Assembly: GCF_031085295.1 (NCBI RefSeq)
Contig: NZ_JAVFWO010000001.1
Coordinates: 248,001 to 312,000, forward strand
Origin: Microbacterium psychrotolerans
GTDB taxonomy: Bacteria; Actinomycetota; Actinomycetes; Actinomycetales; Microbacteriaceae
DNA: 64,000 bases
Direction: 5' to 3'
In this document: positions 8,071 through 16,704 of the stretch, piece by piece
Layout: every line of letters starts with the position of its first letter
How positions within the stretch are numbered: the first letter of the stretch is position 1
Position numbers and translations under genes: made by a program
Notes under the pieces: generated by a model
What the model saw: only the letters and a program-made list of their open reading frames with translations
Told to the model about the DNA's origin: nothing
Database searches by the model: none

Positions 8071-9560
8071 CTTCGACGCCCGAGTATGTGCGTCCGGTGC
8101 GGTTGCCGCGCCGATCCCGGCAGGGCGTCGTCATGGGCCTGGACCCGTGGCAGCTCGCCTTCCTCACCGCCGCTGCTCTCACCTTGCTGATCTTCGTGAA
8201 CCGGTTTGGTCCGCTCGGCCTGCTCTACGGTGCCCCGGTTTACCTCGGGTTCGGGGTGACCGCGCTCACCAGCCTCCACGGGGTGTCGACGCCGCGGATG
8301 GCGGGACTGTGGCTGATGAAGCAGGTCCGGCACTTGGCCGGGGCGACCACCCACACCTACCGGCCGGAACGTCCGCACTTGGTTGGCACCCTGAACCTGC
8401 CCGGCACTCGCGCGTCCCTCCAGCTCTGGGATGCCGACGGGACCGCCGCCGTCTACAACCCGCAGGACAGGTCCGTGTCGGTGGTTGCGGAGCTCGAGGT
8501 GCAGGGGTTCCTGATGCACGACCTGCCGGAGCGGTATGACCTGGCGGAGCAGTTCGACCGGGTGCTGGGGCCGTTCACGCAACGGCCAGGAGTGAAGCGG
8601 GTGACGCTGCAGGAACGCACCCTGCCGACCACGATCCGCGCCGCCCGCGACCATTACGACACCGTCCGCCGTCTCCGCGACCTCGACCCCGACTCCCCCG
8701 TTGCCCACAACTATCAGGACGTGATGGACCGGTCCGAACGGTTCGAAGTCGCCCACCGCAACTACCTCATCCTCACCCTCGACCTGGTCACCCTCGGCTC
8801 CCAGCTGAAGGCCCTCGGCGGCGGCAAGGACGCGATCGTCTCGTTGGCACAGATCGAGGCCGGCAACCTCGCCGACGCACTCACCGCCGCCCAGATCAAA
8901 GTGCGCCACTGGCTCTCGCCACGCGATGTCGCCGCGTTGGGGCGGTTGGCGTTCGATCCAGAGTTCGCCCCGATCGTGCAGAACCGGCCCGACGTCGTAG
9001 CGGGGGTGGATCCAGTGGCGATCGGACCGATGTTCCTGGAGGAACCGAAGGGCCGCAACGGGATCGTGGTCACCGACTCCGGGGTGCACACCACGATGTG
9101 GGTGCACGAATGGCCCCGCTCCGACTCTCCCGTAGGGTTCCTGGCCCCTGTCGTGTTCGCCCGCCATCCCAACACCGGGGAAGCCATCACCCACATCTTC
9201 TCCATCGTGCTCACCCCGGTGCCGGTGTCGAAGGCGTTGAAGCGGATCAGGGATGAGAAGAAGGTGTGGCGCGGCAACGAGAAGTTGCGCGCGAAGCGCG
9301 GTGCGGACGGGTCGGCAGCGGATGCGGCGGACTGGCGGGCGCTGGAGCAGCAGGAGCAGGAGATCGCCAACGGGCACGGCGAGTTCCAGTACGGCGCCTA
9401 CCTCACCGTCACCGCCCACGACGAGGAACGCCTCGACCAAGCCATCGCCGGAATGCGCAACGCGCTCTCGCGGGCGGGCATGGAGGCGCAGATCCTTTAC
9501 TGCCAGCAGGCGGAGGCGTTTATGGTGAACGCGATCCCGGTCGGGTTAGGGATGAAGTAA
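8067..9560 (+). CDS. SCO6880-like protein, N-terminal part of a split VirB4
   Basis: This 497-residue protein has two membrane helices near the N-terminus (about 29-65) and a long soluble part with no Walker motif. The PrgI/SCO6880 type corresponds to VirB3 plus the N-terminal domain of VirB4, and in actinobacterial elements it is followed by a separate VirB4 motor gene, as here. Segments such as FEVAHRNYLILTLDL and LVTLGSQLKALGGGKDAIV are typical in style, but the assignment rests on recalled family features and gene order. Its ATG overlaps the upstream stop (ATGA) and its TAA overlaps the next ATG (TAATG). Confidence 0.7.
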   Translation: MTSTPEYVRPVRLPRRSRQGVVMGLDPWQLAFLTAAALTLLIFVNRFGPLGLLYGAPVYLGFGVTALTSLHGVSTPRMAGLWLMKQVRHLAGATTHTYRPERPHLVGTLNLPGTRASLQLWDADGTAAVYNPQDRSVSVVAELEVQGFLMHDLPERYDLAEQFDRVLGPFTQRPGVKRVTLQERTLPTTIRAARDHYDTVRRLRDLDPDSPVAHNYQDVMDRSERFEVAHRNYLILTLDLVTLGSQLKALGGGKDAIVSLAQIEAGNLADALTAAQIKVRHWLSPRDVAALGRLAFDPEFAPIVQNRPDVVAGVDPVAIGPMFLEEPKGRNGIVVTDSGVHTTMWVHEWPRSDSPVGFLAPVVFARHPNTGEAITHIFSIVLTPVPVSKALKRIRDEKKVWRGNEKLRAKRGADGSAADAADWRALEQQEQEIANGHGEFQYGAYLTVTAHDEERLDQAIAGMRNALSRAGMEAQILYCQQAEAFMVNAIPVGLGMK

Positions 9561-11173
9561 TGACCCGCCACGCCGCCACCTTCACCCCCACCGGCCTCAC
9601 CCGCCGCGAGAAGCACGACCTGCAGAAGCAGATCACCCAAGCCCGCACCGAATCGCGGCCAGCCGGGTCGTCGCGACGGGACCGGTCACTGCCGGAGCCG
9701 GCGGTGCCGGGGCCGTTCGGGCCGGGGATCACGCAGCGCGGCTACTGGAATCTCGCAAAGGCGTGGATCCCTGCGCATCAGGCAACCTCGCAGCACATCG
9801 CCGGGATCTACCCGTTCGTCGCCGACTCCGGCCTCGGCCACCGCGGCCCCATCCTCGGCGTCGACCTCAACGCCGACGCACTCTGGCACTTCTCCCCCTG
9901 GGAGGCCTACGTCGACTCCACCGAACGCGGCACCTTCTCCACGAACATCCTGGTGCTCGGCGCGTACCGGGGCGGGAAGTCCGCCACCGTGAAGACCCTC
10001 GTCACCCGGTCGGTCGCGTTCGGGCACCAGGTCGTGGTGCCGTCCGACCCGAAGGGCGAATGGGTCACCGTCGCGGAGGCGATCCCCGGCGGCAGAGTGA
10101 TCCGGCTCGGCGGCGGCACCGGCACCCGCCTCAACCCGCTGGACCGTGGCCCGCGTCGCACCGGAACGTCGGATGAGCAGCACGAGCAGATGGTGAAGCA
10201 GCGCCGCATCGGCACCCTCATAGCCCTCATCGAGATGACCCTCGGCAACCGGCTCACCGCCGTCGAACACGCCGCCATCCTCGACGCCCTCGAGTCCTGC
10301 ATCACCCGCACAGGCGACCGGCCCACGCTCCGCGGCGTGTACGGGGAGCTCGGCCGGTTGGCGGGGGAGACAGATGCCGCGTTCCGGGCCGCGGAGGGGG
10401 CGATCCAGCCGCGGTTCGTGCTGCGCCGGTTCGTGGAGGGCGACCTGTCCGGGTTGTTCGAGGACGAGTCCACGGTGGAGTTCGACCAGGACGCCCCGAT
10501 CGTCGTCACCGACACGTCCGAGCTGTTCGCCCGCGGCGACCTCGCCGCACAGCTGACCCAGGTGTGTTCCACCGCGTGGATCCAGGCGGTAATCAGTGAT
10601 CGGGCGGCACGACGGACGCGATACGTGGTGCGGGAAGAGGGGTGGCGGGACATGACAAGTTTGTCGTCGCTGCAGATGTTCCAGCAGTGGCTGAAACTGT
10701 CCAGGCACTACGGGATCAGCAACATCGTCATCCTGCACAAGATGGGCGACCTCGACGCCGTCGGCGACGACGGATCCCTGGAACGATCGCTCGCGTACTC
10801 GATCGTCGGAGACATCGAGAACAAGTTCATCTTCCGCGTCAACCACCAAGAACAAGCCGCGCTACGCACCCGGCTCAACCTCCCCGCCCCGCACGTCGAA
10901 ATGGCCAGGCAGCTCCGCAAGGGGGAGTTCCTCGCCTACGTGGGGCAGTACTCCTACCTGGTGGACTGCTTCGCCACCTCAACGCCGTGGGAGTACGAGC
11001 TGTTCGCCACCGACGACGCCGTGAACCCGGCCGACCTCGACGACGCCACTCTCCGCGTCCTCGCCCCCGACGAACTTGACGCCCTATGGCCCCAACCCGC
11101 CACCGAGCGTACCGAGGAGAGCGTCGACGGCTGGCTTCAACCGGGCGCCCGCGACCTGACCGAGGAGCTGTGA
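9560..11173 (+). CDS. VirB4-like transfer ATPase (motor half)
   Basis: The 537-residue protein begins at the ATG overlapping the upstream stop. Its Walker A motif is GAYRGGKS (about 134-141), followed by VPSDPKGEW, as in TraC/VirB4/HerA ATPases that power pilus assembly and substrate transfer. Further conserved-looking blocks are VVTDTSELFARGDLAAQ and VILHKMGDLDAVGDDGS, the latter in the region where VirB4 proteins carry their late motifs. No membrane segment is seen. The N-terminal domain usually fused to this motor is encoded by the preceding gene, so the two products should act together at the channel base. Confidence 0.8.
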   Translation: MTRHAATFTPTGLTRREKHDLQKQITQARTESRPAGSSRRDRSLPEPAVPGPFGPGITQRGYWNLAKAWIPAHQATSQHIAGIYPFVADSGLGHRGPILGVDLNADALWHFSPWEAYVDSTERGTFSTNILVLGAYRGGKSATVKTLVTRSVAFGHQVVVPSDPKGEWVTVAEAIPGGRVIRLGGGTGTRLNPLDRGPRRTGTSDEQHEQMVKQRRIGTLIALIEMTLGNRLTAVEHAAILDALESCITRTGDRPTLRGVYGELGRLAGETDAAFRAAEGAIQPRFVLRRFVEGDLSGLFEDESTVEFDQDAPIVVTDTSELFARGDLAAQLTQVCSTAWIQAVISDRAARRTRYVVREEGWRDMTSLSSLQMFQQWLKLSRHYGISNIVILHKMGDLDAVGDDGSLERSLAYSIVGDIENKFIFRVNHQEQAALRTRLNLPAPHVEMARQLRKGEFLAYVGQYSYLVDCFATSTPWEYELFATDDAVNPADLDDATLRVLAPDELDALWPQPATERTEESVDGWLQPGARDLTEEL

Positions 11174-11175
11174 AT

Positions 11176-12519
11176 ATGAACATCGCCTTACACCCGCGCA
11201 CCTACGCGACCGTCACCGGTCCGCACGCCACCTTCGTCACCCTCGACGGACACGCCGAATCCGTCACCCCCACCGGCGACGAGGACATCCGCCACGCCGT
11301 CGTCCGCCGCGCCACCGATGAGGCACGCCGCACCGGCACCTCCATCGAGTTGGTCACATCCGGCGACCGTGGCGAACACCACCTCCTCATCGACCCCGCC
11401 GGCGCCACCACCCCGCTCACCCGGCCGCCTGACAACGACGACACCGACGACGTAGACGAGCCGGAGTTGGGTGAGGACGGGGTGGATGATCCGGAGCTTG
11501 GCCTCGTCGACGTCGTCGCATCTTCAATGCGTGGAGAGGAGGTGACGGTACCGACTCCTCAGCCGGGCGACCGCCGCGCAAGCACCAGCCCGGCTGCGGA
11601 GTCCCCTACCCGCCCCACCTTCCTCACCCCCACACCCGATGCCACCACCCACCTCGCCGGATGGCGCGGGTTCCTCAAAGGCCTCGGGTTCACGGTGAAG
11701 CCGTCCGCGACGGAGCAGCGGCGGGCGGCTGAGAAGGCGGTGGTGTCGAGGCAGTGGGCGGGATGCCGCACCCTGGCCGTCGTGAACGGCAAGGGCGGTG
11801 TCGGCAAGACGATGACCACCGCGATGCTCGCTGCCGTGTACGCGCGGGAGGGTGGCGGGAACGTGTTGGCGTGGGACAACAACGACACCCGCGGGACCCT
11901 CGGCTGGCGCACCGAACAAGGCCAGTACGACACCACCCTCCGCGACCTGCTGCCGGTGGCGCAGTACCTGCTGGCTCCGGAGGCGGGGGTGTCGGAGATT
12001 GCCCGGTTCGTGCACCACCAGCCCGCCGACCGTTACGACGTGCTCCGTTCCAACCCGGAACTGCTCGCCACCGACCAGCGCATCGGGACGGCAGATTTCG
12101 ATCTGTTGATGCAGGTCGCGGCCAGGTTCTACCGGCTGGTGATCTTCGATTCCGGCAACGACGAATCCGCCGAACGCTGGCTGCGGATGATCGACTCCTC
12201 CTACCAGCTCGTCCTGCCTACCCTCGCCAATCCCGAGTCCGCCGAGTCCGCTGCGCTCCTGCTCGACGCGCTTCGCGGCCGGGACGAACGTTCTGCGGCC
12301 CTCGCCGCCCATGCCGTGGTCATTGTCACCCAGGCCGAACCCACCGGCACCGCCGAGGCCCGCCGGATCGCGGACGGGTTCACCGGGCACGTCCGCGCCG
12401 TCCACACCGTCCCGTTCGACCCCGCACTCAAGGCCGGGCCGCTGCGGTTCGACAATCTGCGGCCCCGTACCCGAGACGCATGGTTGGCCGTCGCCGCCTC
12501 CGCCGCCGAGGCCCTCTGA
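11176..12519 (+). CDS. MinD/ParA-like ATPase of the transfer operon
   Basis: The 447-residue protein has an acidic, low-complexity first part (about residues 1-190, rich in Asp, Thr and Pro) and a C-terminal ParA/MinD ATPase domain. The deviant Walker A is VVNGKGGVGKTMTTAM; later come AWDNNDTRGTLGW and VIFDSGNDESAERW in Walker A' and B positions. Such ATPases within transfer operons may position the coupling protein or relaxosome at the membrane. It is clearly separate from the ParA at 34778-35482. The ATG at 11176 sits two bases after the VirB4 stop. Confidence 0.75.
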   Translation: MNIALHPRTYATVTGPHATFVTLDGHAESVTPTGDEDIRHAVVRRATDEARRTGTSIELVTSGDRGEHHLLIDPAGATTPLTRPPDNDDTDDVDEPELGEDGVDDPELGLVDVVASSMRGEEVTVPTPQPGDRRASTSPAAESPTRPTFLTPTPDATTHLAGWRGFLKGLGFTVKPSATEQRRAAEKAVVSRQWAGCRTLAVVNGKGGVGKTMTTAMLAAVYAREGGGNVLAWDNNDTRGTLGWRTEQGQYDTTLRDLLPVAQYLLAPEAGVSEIARFVHHQPADRYDVLRSNPELLATDQRIGTADFDLLMQVAARFYRLVIFDSGNDESAERWLRMIDSSYQLVLPTLANPESAESAALLLDALRGRDERSAALAAHAVVIVTQAEPTGTAEARRIADGFTGHVRAVHTVPFDPALKAGPLRFDNLRPRTRDAWLAVAASAAEAL

Positions 12520-12532
12520 ATCGGGCAGACCC

Positions 12533-14374
12533 ATGAACCAGGGCATCCTCGGGAAAGCAGTCGCGGTGATCATCGCCGCCGGGGTGCTGCTCGCCCTGGC
12601 CTTCGGGTTTCTCACCGAAGCGCTCACCGCCCTCGCCTGCGGCAGCCGTCCCACCCCCGCGCATCTGTTCGCCGGACTCGTGCTCGCGGTCACCGGCGAC
12701 ACGACCGCCTACACCGCGCCGTCCAGATGCGATCTGCCCGTCACGCTCATCCGAGTCGCTGACGTGGTCGCGGTGCTGCTGGTGGCGGCGTTGGCGTGGT
12801 GGGTGTGGGTGGCGGTGCGGCGGTATCGGGAGTCGGACCGGGCATTCATCACCGACCTACGCACCCGACCCGGCTTCGCCACCGCTTCCGAGATCCGCGA
12901 CCACCTCTCCGCCAAGGCCGTGCTCCGCCGCGCCACGCAACTCCGCCCCGACATCTCCAAACCCACCGCGACCGATGTGGGTTGGCGGGTGGGGCGGTCC
13001 CGCTGGCAGGACGTGTACGTGTCGATCGAGGATTCCGTTGCCCTCGAAGGCCCTCCCCGGTCCGGTAAGGGGTACCGGGTGCTGATCTCGGCGATCCTGG
13101 ACTGGTCCGGGCCGCTGATCACCACGTCGACCACGAACGACAACCTCACCGCGACGATGCGGATGCGGCAGACCCGCGGCCAGGTGCATGTGTTCGACCC
13201 GCAAGGCCTTTCCGGCATCCGCCACCCCCTCCGCATCTCCCCGATCGCCGGGTGCGAGGACCCGCTGGTTGCGATGCAACGCGGCGCCGCGATCATCACC
13301 GGTACGGCGCTGGGCGCTTCCCGGACCAACGAGGAATGGGCACAGGCATCCGGCGTGGTCCTCGGCCGGCTGCTGCACGCCGCCGCTGTCGGCGGCAAGA
13401 CGATCTCCGAGCTGTACGACTGGGGAACCAGCCCCGCGCAGACCCGCGCGGCCGTGGACATCCTCAAGACGGATGGCACCCCCGGCTGGGGAGACAGCCT
13501 CGACGCCACCATCTCCGCCGACGAGAAGCTGGTCTCCTCCATCTGGTTCGGCGTGCAAGGCGCCGTCGCCCCGCTCGCCGTCCCGCAGATCCGCGAGGCC
13601 CTCCTCCCCCGCCCCGGCGACGAAGTGTTCGACCCGCGGGAGTTTCTGGACGCGGCGAACACTCTCTACTTGATCGGATCGTCGTCGGGGGCGTCGGCGA
13701 TGGGCGGATGGCTCAGTGCGGTGCTCGATGACATTGTCGAGGTCGCGCGTACCACCGCGCTTGCCTCCCCTGGTTCACGGCTTCCTCACCCGCTCGGGCT
13801 GATCCTGGACGAGATCGCGAACATGTTCCGGTGGGGCAACCTGCCGCGGATCATGGCCGACGGTGGCGGCCGCGGGATCTGCACCTTCATCGTGCTGCAA
13901 GCCCTCTCGCAGGCCGAGACGTCCTGGTCCCGCGCCGAAGCTGACACCATCTGGGCCGCCGCCACCGCAAAAGTCCTCCTGGGCGGAGCCAGCCACGTCG
14001 ACCACCTCCGCGACATCGAATCGCTGCTCGGCACCCGCGACACGCGCCGTGAGCAGCGCTCCTGGTCCACCCGCGAGGTCGGGCACTCCACCAGCGAGCA
14101 TCATGAACGCCGGCCGTTGATGTCGGTCGACGAGATCCGCCGTCTGCCACCCAGCGTCGGGCTGCTCGCCTACCGCAACCGGCGCAGCGTGCTGCTCGAC
14201 CTGGCCGGGTGGGACGAACGCCGCGACGCCGACATCATCCAGTCCGGCAAGCGGGCGACCGAACAGGAGCAGCGCACGGTGTTCGACACGCACTCCCGTG
14301 TCCCGAACTCCCAGACGTCCGAAGGTCCGGAGTCCGGAAGTTCCGAACCGGTGGAGGAGGTGAGGGAGGAATGA
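12533..14374 (+). CDS. VirD4/TraG-like type IV coupling protein
   Basis: The 613-residue protein has two N-terminal transmembrane regions (about 7-35 and 75-95), then a nucleotide-binding domain with Walker A GPPRSGKG (about 173-180) and a Walker B-like LGLILDEIANMF (about 415-430). It then has FIVLQALSQAETSW, matching the TraM-recognition-type C-terminal domain. It would bring the relaxase-DNA complex to the channel and pump DNA. The tail is short and polar and is encoded by DNA rich in CCGGA/TCCGG words. The last codons overlap the next start (ATGA). Confidence 0.85.
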   Translation: MNQGILGKAVAVIIAAGVLLALAFGFLTEALTALACGSRPTPAHLFAGLVLAVTGDTTAYTAPSRCDLPVTLIRVADVVAVLLVAALAWWVWVAVRRYRESDRAFITDLRTRPGFATASEIRDHLSAKAVLRRATQLRPDISKPTATDVGWRVGRSRWQDVYVSIEDSVALEGPPRSGKGYRVLISAILDWSGPLITTSTTNDNLTATMRMRQTRGQVHVFDPQGLSGIRHPLRISPIAGCEDPLVAMQRGAAIITGTALGASRTNEEWAQASGVVLGRLLHAAAVGGKTISELYDWGTSPAQTRAAVDILKTDGTPGWGDSLDATISADEKLVSSIWFGVQGAVAPLAVPQIREALLPRPGDEVFDPREFLDAANTLYLIGSSSGASAMGGWLSAVLDDIVEVARTTALASPGSRLPHPLGLILDEIANMFRWGNLPRIMADGGGRGICTFIVLQALSQAETSWSRAEADTIWAAATAKVLLGGASHVDHLRDIESLLGTRDTRREQRSWSTREVGHSTSEHHERRPLMSVDEIRRLPPSVGLLAYRNRRSVLLDLAGWDERRDADIIQSGKRATEQEQRTVFDTHSRVPNSQTSEGPESGSSEPVEEVREE

Positions 14375-14766
14375 GCAACCGTCGCCGCCCGGCCCTGTTC
14401 AACCTGTATCGGAACGAGTTCCTCCGCTCGAAGGCGTGGTTCGCCCGTCGTGACCGCTGGTTCGCCCACCACGCCACCACCGGGCAGCCGCTCACCTGTG
14501 CCGGCTGCGGCAGGGCCGCCACCAGGTCCCAGTTGGAGCTGCACCACCTCGACTACCGGGGCGTGAAGATGAACAACGGGCAGTTCCGGGCGCTCGAGCC
14601 CGATGAGGACCTGGTGGCGATGCACCCGTACTGCCACGACCTGCTACACAGGCTCATCGACCGTGACGCCGTCCTCTCCCGCAACCGCACCCGCCGCGCC
14701 GCCTCCCACCTCGCCCTCGCCCGGCTCCGGCAGAAGTTGCAGCCCGACCACGGGAGTGCCGGATGA
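14371..14766 (+). CDS. Small HNH-like zinc-binding protein
   Basis: This 131-residue protein has a CAGC zinc knuckle, then QLELHHLDYRG, and AMHPYCHDLLHRLID. This His-His...CHxxxH arrangement resembles HNH endonuclease folds. The first HH pair and the later histidines are present, but the usual central asparagine is not clearly placed, so nuclease activity is uncertain. It overlaps the coupling protein stop and the following gene start (both ATGA), so it is an integral operon member. A role in DNA processing during transfer is inferred from position. Confidence 0.6.
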   Translation: MSNRRRPALFNLYRNEFLRSKAWFARRDRWFAHHATTGQPLTCAGCGRAATRSQLELHHLDYRGVKMNNGQFRALEPDEDLVAMHPYCHDLLHRLIDRDAVLSRNRTRRAASHLALARLRQKLQPDHGSAG

Positions 14767-15287
14767 GCGACCTGCCCCCGCCGCCGGACTACGACGACGA
14801 CATCGCCAACGACGTCTCCGGGTATGACCCGAACAATCGGTATGGGTCGTCGGAACCGCTCGGTGCGCACATCGTCAACTGGCGCACCCTCCCCGACCAT
14901 AGGGCCGCCGCCGCTTGGGTGGCGCTGCGGGAGTGGGTGGAGTGGTTCACCGTCCGCTACCGGATCTCCGAATCCGTCGTGCCGGCCTGCTGGTACAAGC
15001 ACGGGCAGCTCGTCGAAGAACTGTCCGCGCTGCACACCGCGCACACTGTCGCGTTCGATTCCACCGACGCCGGTTTCGGGCCGATCGGCTGGCACGAACG
15101 GCTCAGCCTCGCCCTGCCCCGGATGGCGAAGGCGTACTCCGGCGGTTGCGCCCGCGGACACGACCCCCTCAAGCCCCGCTCATGGGACGGGATCACCGAT
15201 GAGCAGGAATGGGACGCGTGGACCACCCAGGCCCACGCCGTCGAGGCCCCTATTGCGGGGCCTCCTGACAGGAAGGAAGAAGGATGA
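14763..15287 (+). CDS. Conserved-type element protein, DUF4913-like
   Basis: This 174-residue acidic, soluble protein has no signal or membrane segment. Its core, with HIVNWRTLPDHRAAAAWVALR, EWVEWFTVRYRISESVVPACW and a C-terminal WDAWTTQAHA, resembles the uncharacterised DUF4913-type proteins found in actinobacterial plasmids and integrative elements. Function unknown. It is translationally coupled to both neighbours by 4-base overlaps. It lies directly before SSB, which suggests a part in handling transferred DNA. Confidence 0.55.
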   Translation: MSDLPPPPDYDDDIANDVSGYDPNNRYGSSEPLGAHIVNWRTLPDHRAAAAWVALREWVEWFTVRYRISESVVPACWYKHGQLVEELSALHTAHTVAFDSTDAGFGPIGWHERLSLALPRMAKAYSGGCARGHDPLKPRSWDGITDEQEWDAWTTQAHAVEAPIAGPPDRKEEG

Positions 15288-15730
15288 CCACCAGGATCCC
15301 CGTCACCATCGAGGGCAACCTCACCAGTGACCCGGAACACGGCAGCGCCGAATCGGGCAACGAGTACGCCCGGTTCACCGTCGCCGTCAACGACCGGCGC
15401 CTGAACGAGACCACCAACCGGTGGGAGGACGTGGGCACCGTGTTCCACCGGGTCGTCGTGTTCAACCAGCAGTCCCGGCACGTCGCCGACTCGCTCCGCA
15501 AGGGCGACTCGGTGATCGTCGCCGGTGACCTCCGGTTCGGCACCTATGTCGACAAGGAGACCGGACAGTCCCGGGAGACCCGCGACATCGTCGCGGACAA
15601 CGTGGGCGCGTCGCTGAAGTTCGCCGACGTCAACGTCGACCGGTCCCCAAAAGCTAACGGCCCCGCAGCAGACGCTTCGGGGCCGGTAGCGACACCGGCC
15701 TCGTACGCCGGCGCCGACCTGTCACGCTGA
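15284..15730 (+). CDS. ssb: Single-stranded DNA-binding protein
   Basis: The 148-residue protein has the OB-fold of bacterial SSB: an IPVTIEGNLTSDPE start, YARFTVAVNDR, FHRVVVFNQQSRHVADSL, KGDSVIVAGDLRFGTY and DIVADNVGASLKFADV. The C-terminal tail is short and lacks the acidic DDDIPF-type tip of housekeeping SSBs. This suggests an element-specific SSB that coats incoming or outgoing single strands during conjugation. It ends the transfer operon and is followed 17 bases later by a strong hairpin. Confidence 0.85.
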   Translation: MTTRIPVTIEGNLTSDPEHGSAESGNEYARFTVAVNDRRLNETTNRWEDVGTVFHRVVVFNQQSRHVADSLRKGDSVIVAGDLRFGTYVDKETGQSRETRDIVADNVGASLKFADVNVDRSPKANGPAADASGPVATPASYAGADLSR

Positions 15731-15747
15731 CTGAACCAACAGACAAG

Positions 15748-15777
15748 CGGGGCGAGAGTCACTGTACTCTCGCCCCG
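15748..15777 (+). terminator. Hairpin terminator of the transfer operon
   Basis: A perfect 12-base-pair stem (15748-15759 pairing with 15766-15777, core GGGGCGAGAGT) encloses a 6-base loop just after the ssb stop. There is no long T run, as is common in high-GC actinobacteria. Confidence 0.75.
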
Positions 15778-15880
15778 CCGCTCTGCGCAGCACGCACCCG
15801 GACCGCGGTCCCCTCGCGGTGCGCGACACATTACGGCGACATCCGGACAGTGCCGATGTCGCGGGCGTACTGTCGCGGGC

Positions 15881-16012
15881 GTGAGCGATCCCCTCGACGA
15901 TGCGCAGACGCCGCGCTGTCCCGAGTGCTCCACCGTGCTGCGCGACTCCGGTCGCGGCTTCGTCTGCCTGCCGTGTCGCATCGTCGTGATCGGCAACATC
16001 CCCTCCGCCTGA
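15881..16012 (+). CDS. 43-residue zinc-ribbon microprotein
   Basis: A short GTG-started frame encodes 43 residues with two CxxC knuckles, CPEC and CLPC, spaced 14 residues apart, as in minimal zinc ribbons. The hydrophobic end (IVVIGNIP) is short. There is no strong ribosome site, which lowers confidence. Small zinc ribbons of this type are common between genes of actinobacterial plasmids. It could bind nucleic acid or a partner protein. Confidence 0.45.
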   Translation: MSDPLDDAQTPRCPECSTVLRDSGRGFVCLPCRIVVIGNIPSA

Positions 16013-16030
16013 TCCAGCGCAACGGGTCGG

Positions 16031-16291
16031 TCACGTGTAGGTATGGTGGACGTGCCAGTCGTCGGCGCCGCGGTAGACGTCGAACATCAGCACGTCGCCG
16101 GTGTCGTTGACGGCCTGGAACCGCCACCCATAGAGACCTCGCGATGGTTCACCGGGGCTGGTCCAGATCGATTCGCGCAGCCGGGTCGGGGTGTCCGTGA
16201 TGCGCCACCGGTGACCGGCGTAGAACATCCGCACCGGGATGTCGTCGACCATCCATATGGTTGCCTCGTGTTCGACCCGCGTCTCCGTCAT
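16031..16291 (-). CDS. DUF6504-type protein, probably SOS-regulated
   Basis: This 86-residue protein (ATG at 16291) contains MVDDIPVRMFYAGHRWRITD, GLYGWRFQAV and a C-terminal WHVHHTY. It matches my recollection of the DUF6504 family, found in actinobacteria near SOS or translesion-synthesis genes. No catalytic function is known. A LexA-type box lies 15 bases upstream of its start, which supports a DNA-damage link directly from this sequence. Confidence 0.65.
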   Translation of the reverse strand: MTETRVEHEATIWMVDDIPVRMFYAGHRWRITDTPTRLRESIWTSPGEPSRGLYGWRFQAVNDTGDVLMFDVYRGADDWHVHHTYT

Positions 16292-16304
16292 GACATACGA
16301 GAAT

Positions 16305-16318
16305 AGAACACATGTTCG
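16305..16318. promoter_or_regulatory. LexA (SOS) box
   Basis: Read on the minus strand, the site is CGAACATGTGTTCT. It fits the Gram-positive SOS consensus CGAAC-N4-GTTCG except for the last base, and its GAAC/GTTC arms are perfectly symmetric. It lies between two divergent small genes (starts at 16291 and 16368) and could control both. Confidence 0.7.
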
Positions 16319-16367
16319 ACACTTGGTAAGGTCGTGGTGATCGGCCGGAGGAGGGGATCCGGGCGCC

Positions 16368-16676
16368 ATGGGCAGCAATCGCAGGTACGCCGCCTACTTC
16401 GACCGGCAGATGGACAACCGCATCCTGCAGCGCATCGCCGAGGAGAACCCGTTGCAATCCCTAACCCCGCAAGAACGTCAGGAAGATAGCCTTCCGGTCA
16501 CGCGGGACCCGAAGCCCAAGCTCTGTAAGGCGTGGGTGCGGTTCGGCCCGCATGCGCTGCTCGTCGATGCGGTCGTCGTAGTTTGGAACGACCTTGCCTG
16601 CGGCATCCAGTTCACCGTCGGCGACAAGGAGCTGCGCTGCTGGGTGTGGGCCAACGCGGTCCGCGCCGTCGCGTGA
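16368..16676 (+). CDS. Small element protein of unknown function
   Basis: This 102-residue protein has a basic N-terminal part (GSNRRYAAYFDRQMDNRILQR) and a beta-rich C-terminal half (KAWVRFGPHALLVDAVVVVW, then GIQFTVGDKELRCWVWANAV). I do not recognise the family. A purine-rich GGAGGAGGGG stretch shortly before the ATG supports translation. It is divergent from the DUF6504-type gene, with a LexA box about 50 bases upstream, so SOS induction is plausible. It converges on the relaxase gene, 28 bases apart. Confidence 0.55.
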   Translation: MGSNRRYAAYFDRQMDNRILQRIAEENPLQSLTPQERQEDSLPVTRDPKPKLCKAWVRFGPHALLVDAVVVVWNDLACGIQFTVGDKELRCWVWANAVRAVA

Positions 16677-16704
16677 GGACCGCGCGATCGGGCCCCGCCC
16701 GCGT

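Noticed and set aside
4946..15730. Prophage
   Set aside because: No capsid, portal, terminase or tail genes; the operon and the MobF relaxase are those of a conjugative element.
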